From the NCBI RefSeq assembly GCF_963668385.1, contig NZ_OY764327.1, positions 5,304,501-5,368,500 of the forward strand: a DNA stretch of 64,000 nucleotides, given 5' to 3'. Within the stretch, counting starts at the first letter, position 1, and each line of letters opens with the position of its first letter. A model generated the notes under the pieces. It made no database searches. It was given only the letters and a program-made list of their open reading frames with translations, and had not been told where the DNA came from. Both the position numbers and the translations under genes were made by a program. Origin of the DNA: an uncultured Carboxylicivirga sp. Its GTDB lineage: Bacteria > Bacteroidota > Bacteroidia > Bacteroidales > Marinilabiliaceae. Shown piece by piece: positions 10,801-18,124 of the stretch.

Positions 10801-11282
10801 GCTCATCAATTGAGATACTATTAGAAATTCCGAAGAAATCTAATGAACAAGACTTAACTGTTTATACAGACAGAGAGAGATTAGAACAAATATTAACCAA
10901 TCTATTTAGCAATGCAATAAAGTTTACCCTCCAAGGTCATATAAAATTTGGCTACACTATACCTTTTAACACCAACAATATTCAGTTTTATATTGAAGAT
11001 ACAGGAATTGGTATAGATGAAAAATATCTAAATGAAATATTTGATCGGTTCCGAAAGATAGAATCTTCTAACCAATCTTTGCAACGAGGAACAGGTCTCG
11101 GACTATCTATTTGTTCAAACCTAATTAAACTTTTAAATGGTCAAATATATGTTGAATCGATGAAAGGGAAAGGAACACGCTTTACTTTCAACCTACCCAT
11201 CTTAGTTAACAATAAGAATACAAATATCAAATCAAACATTTGTGATTCAATGAACATTCCAAGCTCTCAAAATCAGAATTAA
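7821..11282 (+). CDS. HTCS-like periplasmic-propeller histidine kinase lacking receiver and HTH domains
   Basis: Membrane sensor kinase. From the ATG at 7821 it has 1153 residues; a GTG nine bases upstream is less likely. After a signal peptide there are about 14 Reg_prop blades (the recurring LWIGT pattern) forming two periplasmic beta-propellers, then a Y_Y_Y domain (about 705-795). One membrane helix (about 803-825), a coiled coil, a HisKA domain with phospho-acceptor His906 in MSHEIRTPLNAILGF and a HATPase_c domain (N-box LTNLFSNAIKFT, G1 DTGIGID, G2 GTGLGLSI) follow. It ends directly after the ATPase domain. Classical hybrid two-component systems of Bacteroides continue with a receiver and an AraC-type HTH; here both are absent and no response regulator is encoded nearby. 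The ligand is probably an oligosaccharide. Confidence 0.92.
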   Translation: MKTKYIITVLFSCLFVQLQIAQKTVKFKQLSSTQGLPGVSIQCLHQDKNGLMWIGIEASGLCRYDGNSYTLFKSSDKDNHHLSNNFVTSISSDNHGHLWVGTLDGLNKVNTDTYEIKNFYQTNNNSLINNSITTLLCDNYGYIWIGTSRGLSILNPETNTFYNLHELSTSNNKTQTTNILSIYETSNHDIYIGTNQSGFFIFSSEEVRNFHQQISNNKYQSEIHLPKPTIHYPAQTNTNSAIDLHEIWSFCEYNNSTILIGTEEGLLTYNPYNKQFDKVNFGNKEYSLLNNSTFVCLYVDENKLLWAGTNSDGALTHDLETGETQYFSTAYNPYSPIQSNSIRDLNVDHSGLIWIATKFEGAYIYDRRQEEFSHIVDNSNKGLSDRFIMCFLEDEQESDLWIGTKNGGLNKYNLVDETFINYSFKGKLRSNRIQYILNADKDHLWVQTQNGLEFFNKNTGTSIFYPNPNHVVLSLLQDKDNIWIGSNNGISCFNTKLREYITITSKHQFLFNNSKFPVIQLIKAKDDSFWIGSSNDGLYRYYYQNDSLIHYLHSNSDPTSISGNMIRGMYIDSNGILWIGTKGAGLNRYDENTNSFTQINTEEDISSRTIYNIKEDNNHNLWMTTHNGILKYDKHRNTTTQFNMDYGLQGKVFELNASCKLSNGKIVAGGQNGFNIFDPDKVSRKHYKAPLVISKIKTFDKIIRQNIVEETYLPLDQESNYITFEFALLDYSRPAQNEYAYKLVPFDKDWIYCNNRNYASYTNLPSGKYTFMLKGSNSDGVWNNKGLAVELLIPASLIEKTWFQILLIILLLTIATLYILLRNKKIKDREIQLKTLVKERTLALQQANETLTTKSDQIEYQNKELREHRQNLEKLIIERTADLQKAKEKAEESDKLKSAFLANMSHEIRTPLNAILGFSSLIASSHYSKQELDDMNTIIQTNGNALLQLINDIIDISMIEANQLEIKNKKFKLTPFLNNLQQSFKAHLQFAQKSSSIEILLEIPKKSNEQDLTVYTDRERLEQILTNLFSNAIKFTLQGHIKFGYTIPFNTNNIQFYIEDTGIGIDEKYLNEIFDRFRKIESSNQSLQRGTGLGLSICSNLIKLLNGQIYVESMKGKGTRFTFNLPILVNNKNTNIKSNICDSMNIPSSQNQN

Positions 11283-11645
11283 TCTATCATTCATGAATCC
11301 AAACTACTTAGGGTTATATCTCCAACAACAACATATTACACTGTATTCTAATTACATATTGTTTTTTATTTAATATTTAATTCAATATAACAGAGTTAAT
11401 TGCACCTACATTAATAGATCATCAATACTCAATAATACAACACCTTAAAGAATTTTAATAACTTTACGTATTTTTATACGTATAAGTACACATTTCCATA
11501 CATAAATAAATTTTTAATGTCAACACCAAAGGTATTATGACATTAAATTTTTTAGTGATAAATTAATGTTGAAATAGACATTTATGTCCCTCAGATAGTA
11601 AATATCTGCGCTTTTTTAATCAAATCATTCACTAAAGTTAAAATT
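11283..11645. other. 363-bp intergenic region with three inverted repeats
   Basis: No gene recognised. It contains TACGTAT-tttt-ATACGTA (11465-11482), a perfect 10-bp repeat TTTAATGTCA/TGACATTAAA (11513-11547), and CAGATA-5 nt-TATCTG followed by a T run (11592-11617). The last resembles a weak intrinsic terminator. The 10-bp palindrome lies about 100 bases upstream of the next gene and could be an operator. Confidence 0.5.
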
Positions 11646-12326
11646 ATGGATCCCAAACCCACCTTCCAATTTCCAATTGCAGAACTTATTCTGCGTGGAG
11701 ATAAATTATTGTACTACCTTAAAAGAGACTCAACCCAATTCAAAAATTATGGAGTAAAAGACACTACCACCGAAAGAATTTCTAATCTATGTAATTCTTT
11801 AGAGCAATTTTACAGCGAAGATCAGTATGATGAAATAATACATGATGCAACTGTCAATGTTAATTGTATACGAAATGAACTTTTCGCTATTTTAAATTCA
11901 TTTCAAAATAGCATTAGGCTTATATACGGAACAAAGTCCATTGAATTTCGCTTATTTAAATTCAGATGCCTACATAACATAACAGACTGCAATTTATCTG
12001 AATATGCACAATACGTTGTTAAAATAGCAACCCCTCGATTACCTACTCTTAAAATAAGACACATTACCAAAGATACTCTTGATAAAATATGCAATTTATC
12101 TAATGATTTATCTGATGCTAAAAATTACTACAGCCAGGTTACCAACGAACGAAATGAAAAACAAACAGAACAAGTAAGAACAGCTAATGAGTTACATTCT
12201 ACTCTTATTAGCCTTTGTGAAATAGGTAAAAATATATGGATTGAAAAGAATAATGCCTATTACACTGAATACGTTATTAACTCATCGAAAAAGCCAATAT
12301 TAAGCACAGAAGAACAGCTTAACTAA
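11646..12326 (+). CDS. Unknown helical protein
   Basis: Not recognised with confidence. The 226-residue product has no signal peptide and no membrane segment and is predicted to be mostly alpha-helical, rich in Asn, Thr and Lys. The C-terminal third (LISLCEIGKNIWIEKNNAYYTEYVI) resembles the end of a family of cytoplasmic helical-bundle proteins of unknown function common in Bacteroidota. It is a single-gene unit: an inverted-repeat-rich region precedes it and a strong terminator follows 24 bases after the stop. Confidence 0.6.
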   Translation: MDPKPTFQFPIAELILRGDKLLYYLKRDSTQFKNYGVKDTTTERISNLCNSLEQFYSEDQYDEIIHDATVNVNCIRNELFAILNSFQNSIRLIYGTKSIEFRLFKFRCLHNITDCNLSEYAQYVVKIATPRLPTLKIRHITKDTLDKICNLSNDLSDAKNYYSQVTNERNEKQTEQVRTANELHSTLISLCEIGKNIWIEKNNAYYTEYVINSSKKPILSTEEQLN

Positions 12327-12349
12327 GACTAGAATATCCGAACAAACAG

Positions 12350-12382
12350 AAACTCTGGTTAATGTAGCCAGAGTTTTTTTTT
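12350..12382 (+). terminator. Intrinsic terminator
   Basis: Nine-bp stem AAACTCTGG/CCAGAGTTT with a 9-nt loop followed by a run of T. It closes the unknown helical gene and lies just before the end of the convergent thioesterase gene. Confidence 0.85.
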
Positions 12383-12410
12383 GCACCTTAATATCAACAC
12401 TTCCTCATTT

Positions 12411-12809
12411 CTATGACAATTGAAACAACTCAAAAAGCTCAGAAGGCACTCTGGTGATTCTTTTCGTATCTACATCCATCATGCACCATTTGGTTAATGA
12501 TTTCATTATTAATTTTCCAGTATTCTTATCTTTTACCTCAACAGCACGATACGAAAAAGCTTTTTCAAATTTTTCAACGTATGTTTCAATCAATAAAGAC
12601 TGATTTAGCAAGGCCGACATCTTGTATTCAATAAAATGTGATGATACCACCCAAAAGAAACGATTATCAAACTCGGTTCCTTGAGTTACCTTATACCAGT
12701 GAGCTTTTGATATTTCCTGAATCCATTCTACATATTTAATATTGCTTACATGGTTTAATTCATCTATATCAGACTCTTGTACCACATATTCTTCGAAGTA
12801 ATGTTGCAT
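12411..12809 (-). CDS. Hotdog-fold acyl-CoA/acyl-ACP thioesterase
   Basis: Small cytoplasmic thioesterase of 132 residues, the size of 4-hydroxybenzoyl-CoA thioesterase/YbgC-type single hotdog domains. The segment ESDIDELNHVSNIKYVEWIQE matches the family motif in which Asp and an HVxNxxYxxW pattern form the active site and dimer helix (Asp about 16, His about 20). It hydrolyses an acyl thioester; the acyl group is not determined. It is a monocistronic gene convergent with its left neighbour. No metabolic partner is adjacent, so its pathway cannot be deduced. Confidence 0.85.
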   Translation of the reverse strand: MQHYFEEYVVQESDIDELNHVSNIKYVEWIQEISKAHWYKVTQGTEFDNRFFWVVSSHFIEYKMSALLNQSLLIETYVEKFEKAFSYRAVEVKDKNTGKLIMKSLTKWCMMDVDTKRITRVPSELFELFQLS

Positions 12810-12919
12810 AATATTGAGTTGTGATAAGCAAATTTATAAAAATAGTAGAAAATAGATTCATGAAATATCTATAATCATAGCACCTTTCATTCCACACTTG
12901 CTGTAACCAATTACACTCG

Positions 12920-12966
12920 TGACATTTTGATGACATTTAATGACAACTGATGATATAAACATGACG
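12920..12966 (+). promoter_or_regulatory. Five helically phased TGACA-type direct repeats
   Basis: TGACA occurs at 12920, 12931 and 12941, with degenerate copies TGATA at 12951 and TGACG at 12962. The spacing of 11, 10, 10 and 11 bases puts all copies on one face of the helix, as expected for cooperative activator binding. The array ends 68 bases upstream of the small exported protein gene. The binding protein is unknown. Confidence 0.5.
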
Positions 12967-13034
12967 TCTTGGTGTTATTGCTCATCTACTTTAGCTGATG
13001 TAAAACATACATTATTAATTTAACACAAAGCGTC

Positions 13035-13400
13035 ATGAAAAAATTAGTATTTACATTAGTAGCAGCAGTATTTTTAGGATCATTATTTGGTGATTTATCA
13101 GCAAAATCAATTCCGGAAAAAGACACAAAAAAATGTTGCCTAAAAATTAAACGAGAAGTTCGAAAAGCATTACGTGGTCCATCGTTTGATTACCTTCAAC
13201 CCGAATGTTTTGAAAAAGCAACTGTATACCTTGCAATCAACGATAAAAACGAAGTGCAAGTAATTAAAATTAAGAGCCAAAACAAGCAACTTATTGATTA
13301 TATCAAAAAAACAATTAAAGAAAAGCACATTAAGTCTAATTCTAAATTAGTTGGAAAAATGCTAATCCTAGATATTGACTTTTATCATCAGCCATCGTAG
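13035..13400 (+). CDS. Small exported protein of unknown function
   Basis: The 121-residue product has a clear signal peptide (MKKLVFTLVAAVFLGSLFGDLSA) and a mature part of about 97 residues. The C-terminal half alternates strands and a helix (ATVYLAINDKNEVQVIKIKS, then IDYIKKTIKEKHI) in a way that recalls the TonB C-terminal fold, but this is a weak resemblance. A Cys-Cys pair follows the signal peptide (KKCCLKIKREV). The promoter carries phased direct repeats, so expression is probably tightly regulated. Genes for two secreted binding proteins follow in the same direction, the first 83 bases downstream. Confidence 0.6.
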   Translation: MKKLVFTLVAAVFLGSLFGDLSAKSIPEKDTKKCCLKIKREVRKALRGPSFDYLQPECFEKATVYLAINDKNEVQVIKIKSQNKQLIDYIKKTIKEKHIKSNSKLVGKMLILDIDFYHQPS

Positions 13401-13483
13401 AGCCAGTTCTAAGAAGTGTTAAGAAATCGCCATTTCATATTTTGGTTAATAAACTTTAATTTAATGCACACAAAACAACCATA

Positions 13484-14539
13484 ATGATAAAGTCACACAC
13501 AAAGTCGTTTATTGTCATTTTTTGTTTTATTCTTGGCTTAATTGGTCAAAATAATACATCAGCTCAAATATTGACTAAAAAATATCACCTTGAAGGTTTC
13601 TGGAAATTTTCTATTGGTGACAAACAACAGTGGAAAAATCCAACTTTTGATGATAGTATGTGGGATCAGATAAAATCTGGTCAGGATTGGGAATCTCAAG
13701 GCTACAACGATTACAATGGTTTTGCCTGGTACCGAAAGACATTAAATATTCAATCAACACCAAAAAAAACATTAATTCTTAAAATAGGGGCGATAGACGA
13801 CGCTGATCAAGTTTATTTCAACGGTACCCTAATTGGAAAAACCGGAGGATTCCCCCCCGCTCCATCCACTGCTTACAACCAAACTCGAGAATATAAAATA
13901 CCTCAACACCTTTGGCAAAATGGAGCAAATACAATTGCCATTAGAGTATATGACTTTTACGATAGAGGCGGAATTACCTCACATCCATTGGCTATTTATG
14001 AAGACATATCAGCAGATTACTTATCTATGGATTTATCGGGCATCTGGTATTTTAAAACAGGCAACAATAGTCAATTCAAATCAACCGATTACAACCATTC
14101 AAACTGGGAACAAATTAACGTACCGGGGAAATGGGAAGATCAGGGCTGGCCTTACTACGATGGTATTGCCTGGTATCGTACCAACTTTTACCTATCGCCA
14201 ATTGCCAAACAAAACAAAATGTACCTCATCTTAGGAAGAATAGACGATGAAGATGAAGTATATTTTAATGGCCAAAAAATAGGAGAAACGAAGAACAAAC
14301 GCTCCAACTGGTCAACCAATGCCTATCGCGAATTACGCATCTATCCAATACCCGATCATTTATTAAATGACAACTCCACCAATACCATTGCGGTTAAAGT
14401 TAAGGATGATCAACTGGATGGAGGAATATACGAAGGCCCAATAGGAATAGCTACCAAAGAGCAAGCTGATGACTTAAGAAGCATATTTAAACAAAACAAA
14501 AGCTCGTGGGAAACATTTCTGGAATGGATCTATGAATAA
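13484..14539 (+). CDS. Secreted protein with two GH2-N-like (galactose-binding-fold) modules
   Basis: Exported protein of 351 residues: signal peptide (about 1-28) and two homologous modules, about 33-175 and 184-335. Each module begins with an LxGxWxFxxGD/N pattern, continues through a WExQGxxxYDGxAWYR motif, and has a central GxIDDxDxVYFNG loop. This is the jelly-roll 'sugar-binding' domain found at the N-terminus of GH2 beta-galactosidases. No catalytic barrel is present, so it probably binds a glycan rather than cleaving it. The gene is followed after 18 bases by a paralogue of the same architecture, and the two are co-transcribed up to the terminator near 15600. The C-terminus ends in a short charged tail. 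Confidence 0.8.
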   Translation: MIKSHTKSFIVIFCFILGLIGQNNTSAQILTKKYHLEGFWKFSIGDKQQWKNPTFDDSMWDQIKSGQDWESQGYNDYNGFAWYRKTLNIQSTPKKTLILKIGAIDDADQVYFNGTLIGKTGGFPPAPSTAYNQTREYKIPQHLWQNGANTIAIRVYDFYDRGGITSHPLAIYEDISADYLSMDLSGIWYFKTGNNSQFKSTDYNHSNWEQINVPGKWEDQGWPYYDGIAWYRTNFYLSPIAKQNKMYLILGRIDDEDEVYFNGQKIGETKNKRSNWSTNAYRELRIYPIPDHLLNDNSTNTIAVKVKDDQLDGGIYEGPIGIATKEQADDLRSIFKQNKSSWETFLEWIYE

Positions 14540-14557
14540 TCAATCACAACTAAAAGC

Positions 14558-15577
14558 ATGAAAACATACATTTTATATATAGCCTTATTAGCAACAGTAT
14601 TTCCAGCTAATCTTTGGGCTCAAAAAACAGAATTAAAACTAGTAGAAGCACTTAGAGGTTCTTGGAAATTCTCAATTGGAGACAAACAAGAATGGATGAG
14701 CTATAACTTTGACGATTCGAATTGGGAAGAAATTTATGTACCAGGTCCATGGGAACAACAAGGCTTTAACGGTTATGATGGTTATGCTTGGTATCGCACT
14801 TCGTTTACACTACCTGCCAATGCCAGTAATAAAGAGCTATGGCTCGATTTAGGTTATATAGATGATGCAGATGAATGTTATCTAAATGGAAAACTAATCG
14901 GCAGAAGTGGTACATTTCCTCCCAACCACAAGACAGCTTACAACGCACATCGATTATACCACTTGAATTCAAATGATTTAATATACGGATCAAAAAACAT
15001 ACTAGCAGTAAGAATTTACGATTCATATAACGAAGGTGGAATTGTATCTGGTAAGATTGGTATCTGGGAAAATATCTACCCCCTTATGACAGATGTTAAT
15101 TTATCGGGTATGTGGAAATTCAAAACTGGAGATAACAAACAATATAGCGATCCTAATTTAAATGATTCTGATTGGGATCAAATAATGGTTCCTTCAGCGT
15201 GGGAAGATCAAGGTTACGAACAATACGACGGTTTTGCATGGTACCGTAAAACAATTACGATCCCCAGTAACCTTACAAATGAACCTCCGGTACTTCTTTT
15301 AGGTAAAATTGACGATGTTGATGAAGTATATATCAATGGCGAAATGATTGGCAATACCGGCTTGCTCGAACCTTTGAATTTTGTATATAACAATGCATAT
15401 AACAACTTAAGAGGCTATGTCATTCCATTAAACATAATCCCCAAAAGCCATACCATCACTATTGCAGTAAGAGTTTATGATGATCGTCTTACCGGAGGAA
15501 TCTACGAAGGCCCTATAGGTTTAATATCACAAGACAAATACATTCAATACTGGCTTAAACAAAGAAAGGACCACTAA
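14558..15577 (+). CDS. Secreted protein with two GH2-N-like modules, paralogue of the preceding gene
   Basis: 339-residue exported protein (signal peptide to about residue 22, ending NLWAQ) with two modules, about 28-170 and 180-325. They repeat the motifs of the preceding protein: LRGSWKFSIGDKQEW, WEQQGFNGYDGYAWYR, GYIDDADECYLNGK, then LSGMWKFKTGD, WEDQGYEQYDGFAWYR, GKIDDVDEVYINGE. Together the two genes carry four copies of one domain, which points to a module duplication followed by gene duplication. It has no catalytic domain. The stop codon lies within the stem of the terminator hairpin. Confidence 0.8.
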   Translation: MKTYILYIALLATVFPANLWAQKTELKLVEALRGSWKFSIGDKQEWMSYNFDDSNWEEIYVPGPWEQQGFNGYDGYAWYRTSFTLPANASNKELWLDLGYIDDADECYLNGKLIGRSGTFPPNHKTAYNAHRLYHLNSNDLIYGSKNILAVRIYDSYNEGGIVSGKIGIWENIYPLMTDVNLSGMWKFKTGDNKQYSDPNLNDSDWDQIMVPSAWEDQGYEQYDGFAWYRKTITIPSNLTNEPPVLLLGKIDDVDEVYINGEMIGNTGLLEPLNFVYNNAYNNLRGYVIPLNIIPKSHTITIAVRVYDDRLTGGIYEGPIGLISQDKYIQYWLKQRKDH

Positions 15578-15633
15578 AAATGGTCCTTTAATTACTCGGT
15601 TTTATTTTAAGGTCCTCTTCGAGGACTTTTTTA
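15565..15633 (+). terminator. Double intrinsic terminator
   Basis: Two hairpins in series: AAAGGACCA/TGGTCCTTT (15565-15589), overlapping the stop codon, and GTCCTC-ttc-GAGGAC (15612-15626) followed by TTTTTT. They end the paralogue pair and separate it from the convergent LysM gene, which stops at 15634. Confidence 0.85.
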
Positions 15634-17994
15634 TTAATTATCAATCGCCTCTACTGTAACTTTATAATCAGGGGCAAAATTTAATATATATAACCCACAA
15701 TTATAATATCCTCCCCAATTAGAAGTTCGCGTAAAGTGAAGATGCGACTGTACTGCATATGGATGATGGTTTGCAATACAGTATTCGAAATTATTACCAT
15801 ACTCTTTTAGCGCACTTAAAAAGAAATATGACACATCAAACCCCCACAAACTAAATCTACTCATATTAGAAGTAACATTAGCATTTTGAAAATATGGTGA
15901 AATAGACATTGGCTCCGTACCAAACCATTTACGATACTCTTCAATTAATTCTTCACTTCTATTATCCTCATAATCTACCGAATAATAACTAAACATATGG
16001 CCATTCAACGCATGAATATCTTCAGGATTAAGCGTCTGATATTTCAACCATTCTGGCAATCCCCACAAAGTAACTTCAGCTTTAGTTTTACTTTGAGCTC
16101 CTTTCACAGTTGTTACAATTCTATTTACTTGTGCTTCCTCAATCGAAGGTACTATTACCACATTGCCTTTTTCTTTCGAAAACATTTTCTCAAGACTAGC
16201 TAAATCGTCTTGTTTAAATTTATATTCAACAAAATCAGGTACACTACCATCTTTAAAACTATCCCAATACACTTTGTTTCTGATTTTTTCTGATAGTTTA
16301 TTTTCAAATTCCGATTTTGTATCTTCCGTTCTAATAACTACTATCCGTTTCCCTATCGATGTTTCTACAACTTTATCAACCATGGTATCAAATAACAAGG
16401 TATCTATTGGAGTAGCCTGAAACAGATGAACATTGCTAGCTAATTCATCATTTTTTGTTGAAAAAGGATATACAACAGGTATTGAATGTTGTTTTGAAAA
16501 TTCAGAAACAAAAGGCAAATTTTGAGGATAAGCAGGTCCAATAATCAGATTCATATAAGGCATCTCAGCACTCGCTAAAATAGTTTTTACTTTATTGGTA
16601 TCAGGAGCCGTATCATATACAAACATTTCAACATTTACACCTTGCTCTTTCATTTTCTCAAGTGCCAGTAGCGTACCCTGATAGAACTCCACAAATACCT
16701 TAGAGTATCTTGACACGACCTTCTCATCACGCTCCCGCTCTATTTCCTCACCATCCTTTTCTTCTTTAATGATATTTGCTTTTAACGTAGCCTCCACATT
16801 AAATGGTAGAAGAACTGCTACTTTTAAAGCAGGTTTCTGATCGTAATAATTATAAGATCCACAATCAAAGTCCGATAATTTAACCAAATCATCTTTGGGT
16901 TCATCCTCTTTTTCTGCTAAGGCTTTTTCTTGATCCTGAATTTTTTTAAACCAATATCTATTAGGCACTTTAACTATTTCTCCCTTTTTAACATGATCAA
17001 GGTCCTTATCGGAATTGACTGTTCGAAGAATATTAATATCAACATTATATTCTCGCGAAATTGCAGATGCCGTCTCCCTTTTCTTCATCTTATGATAGAT
17101 GAATAAATTATCATCTTCTTTCGTATCTTGTCGTGATGTCTTAATAGATGCTTTAGGAATTCTCACCAAATAACCAAGTGGAAGATCATTACTATCTACT
17201 GAAGAATTAGCAGCCTCTACTTCACTCTGCTTGGCATTGTATTTTTGCGAAATACTATATATAGTTTCGTCTTCTTCAATACTATGATATATATACTTAT
17301 CATCTTCCAGCTTTTCTTCTTCTTCAACTTTAACAACCTGCTTTTTTTCTTCTTTTTGAGGTATTCTTAAAGAAGTTCCAATTTCAAGAACACCTGATTT
17401 TAATGCCGGATTAGAAGCTATAATTGCACCCATTGGAACACCATACTTTTTTGAAATGGCATATAATGAGTCTTTGGGTTGCACAACGTAGATAATATAA
17501 TTATCCGAATCCAACACCTCTTGATCGTCATGTACAATTGAACTTTTCGGGATTTTCACAATAGCTCCTTCAAGCAATTTTTCTTCACTTCCGGGATTAT
17601 TATCATATATTACCTGTTCTGGCACATGGTATTTTTGCGATAAGAAAAATGCTGTTTGTCCAGGTTCAACGGTATGATAAATATAAGAAGTTGAATTTAT
17701 CTCTTGTTTGTTACTGTTACGGCCAGAGATAACAGGTATTTTAATGAGTTGCCCTTCTTTTAAACCAGCAACAGCTTCAGGATTCGCTTCCATCAACTCC
17801 TTTTGCGACACACCATAATTGGCACTAATTCGAAAAAAGCCTTCTGATTTTTTAACTTTATAGAGGTAATAAACCTTTCCGTCAATAACAATTTTTTCCA
17901 TGCCATCGTTCTGTTGGGCCTGAACTGTAAAAGCCGCAAATAGCATTGCTATCGATAAATTTAATACTATATAATTGATTCGTTTCATGTTCAT
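15634..17994 (-). CDS. Five-LysM protein with C-terminal type-1 periplasmic-binding-like domain
   Basis: Exported 786-residue protein (signal peptide to about 26, ending VQAQ). Five LysM repeats follow at about 42-90, 104-150, 165-212, 233-280 and 297-343. Each has the Y..(K/E)..E(T/S)...IS..Y.V pattern and an IP or VP end, so it should bind peptidoglycan. Residues from about 390 to the end form a Rossmann-like domain of the type seen in amino-acid ABC-transporter binding proteins (PALKVAVLLPFNVEA; MNLIIGPAYPQNLPFVSEF; GHMFSYYSVDYED). No transport genes are adjacent, so it is more likely a cell-wall-anchored sensor or structural protein than a transporter component. Confidence 0.85.
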   Translation of the reverse strand: MNMKRINYIVLNLSIAMLFAAFTVQAQQNDGMEKIVIDGKVYYLYKVKKSEGFFRISANYGVSQKELMEANPEAVAGLKEGQLIKIPVISGRNSNKQEINSTSYIYHTVEPGQTAFFLSQKYHVPEQVIYDNNPGSEEKLLEGAIVKIPKSSIVHDDQEVLDSDNYIIYVVQPKDSLYAISKKYGVPMGAIIASNPALKSGVLEIGTSLRIPQKEEKKQVVKVEEEEKLEDDKYIYHSIEEDETIYSISQKYNAKQSEVEAANSSVDSNDLPLGYLVRIPKASIKTSRQDTKEDDNLFIYHKMKKRETASAISREYNVDINILRTVNSDKDLDHVKKGEIVKVPNRYWFKKIQDQEKALAEKEDEPKDDLVKLSDFDCGSYNYYDQKPALKVAVLLPFNVEATLKANIIKEEKDGEEIERERDEKVVSRYSKVFVEFYQGTLLALEKMKEQGVNVEMFVYDTAPDTNKVKTILASAEMPYMNLIIGPAYPQNLPFVSEFSKQHSIPVVYPFSTKNDELASNVHLFQATPIDTLLFDTMVDKVVETSIGKRIVVIRTEDTKSEFENKLSEKIRNKVYWDSFKDGSVPDFVEYKFKQDDLASLEKMFSKEKGNVVIVPSIEEAQVNRIVTTVKGAQSKTKAEVTLWGLPEWLKYQTLNPEDIHALNGHMFSYYSVDYEDNRSEELIEEYRKWFGTEPMSISPYFQNANVTSNMSRFSLWGFDVSYFFLSALKEYGNNFEYCIANHHPYAVQSHLHFTRTSNWGGYYNCGLYILNFAPDYKVTVEAIDN

Positions 17995-18124
17995 TTTTCA
18001 AAGGTGATTTTTATGAACTTAATGTTATAACGATAACATGTTAGAAGTATTTCACAAAATTCACTCCAATTTTAAAAGCTTTCAAAAGTAAGAAAAGCAC
18101 CAATGCCAACAAAACCAACATTTG

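Noticed and set aside
13833-14234. 133-codon frame inside the first GH2-N-like gene
   Set aside because: Out-of-frame shadow of a gene with a clear signal peptide and repeated motifs.
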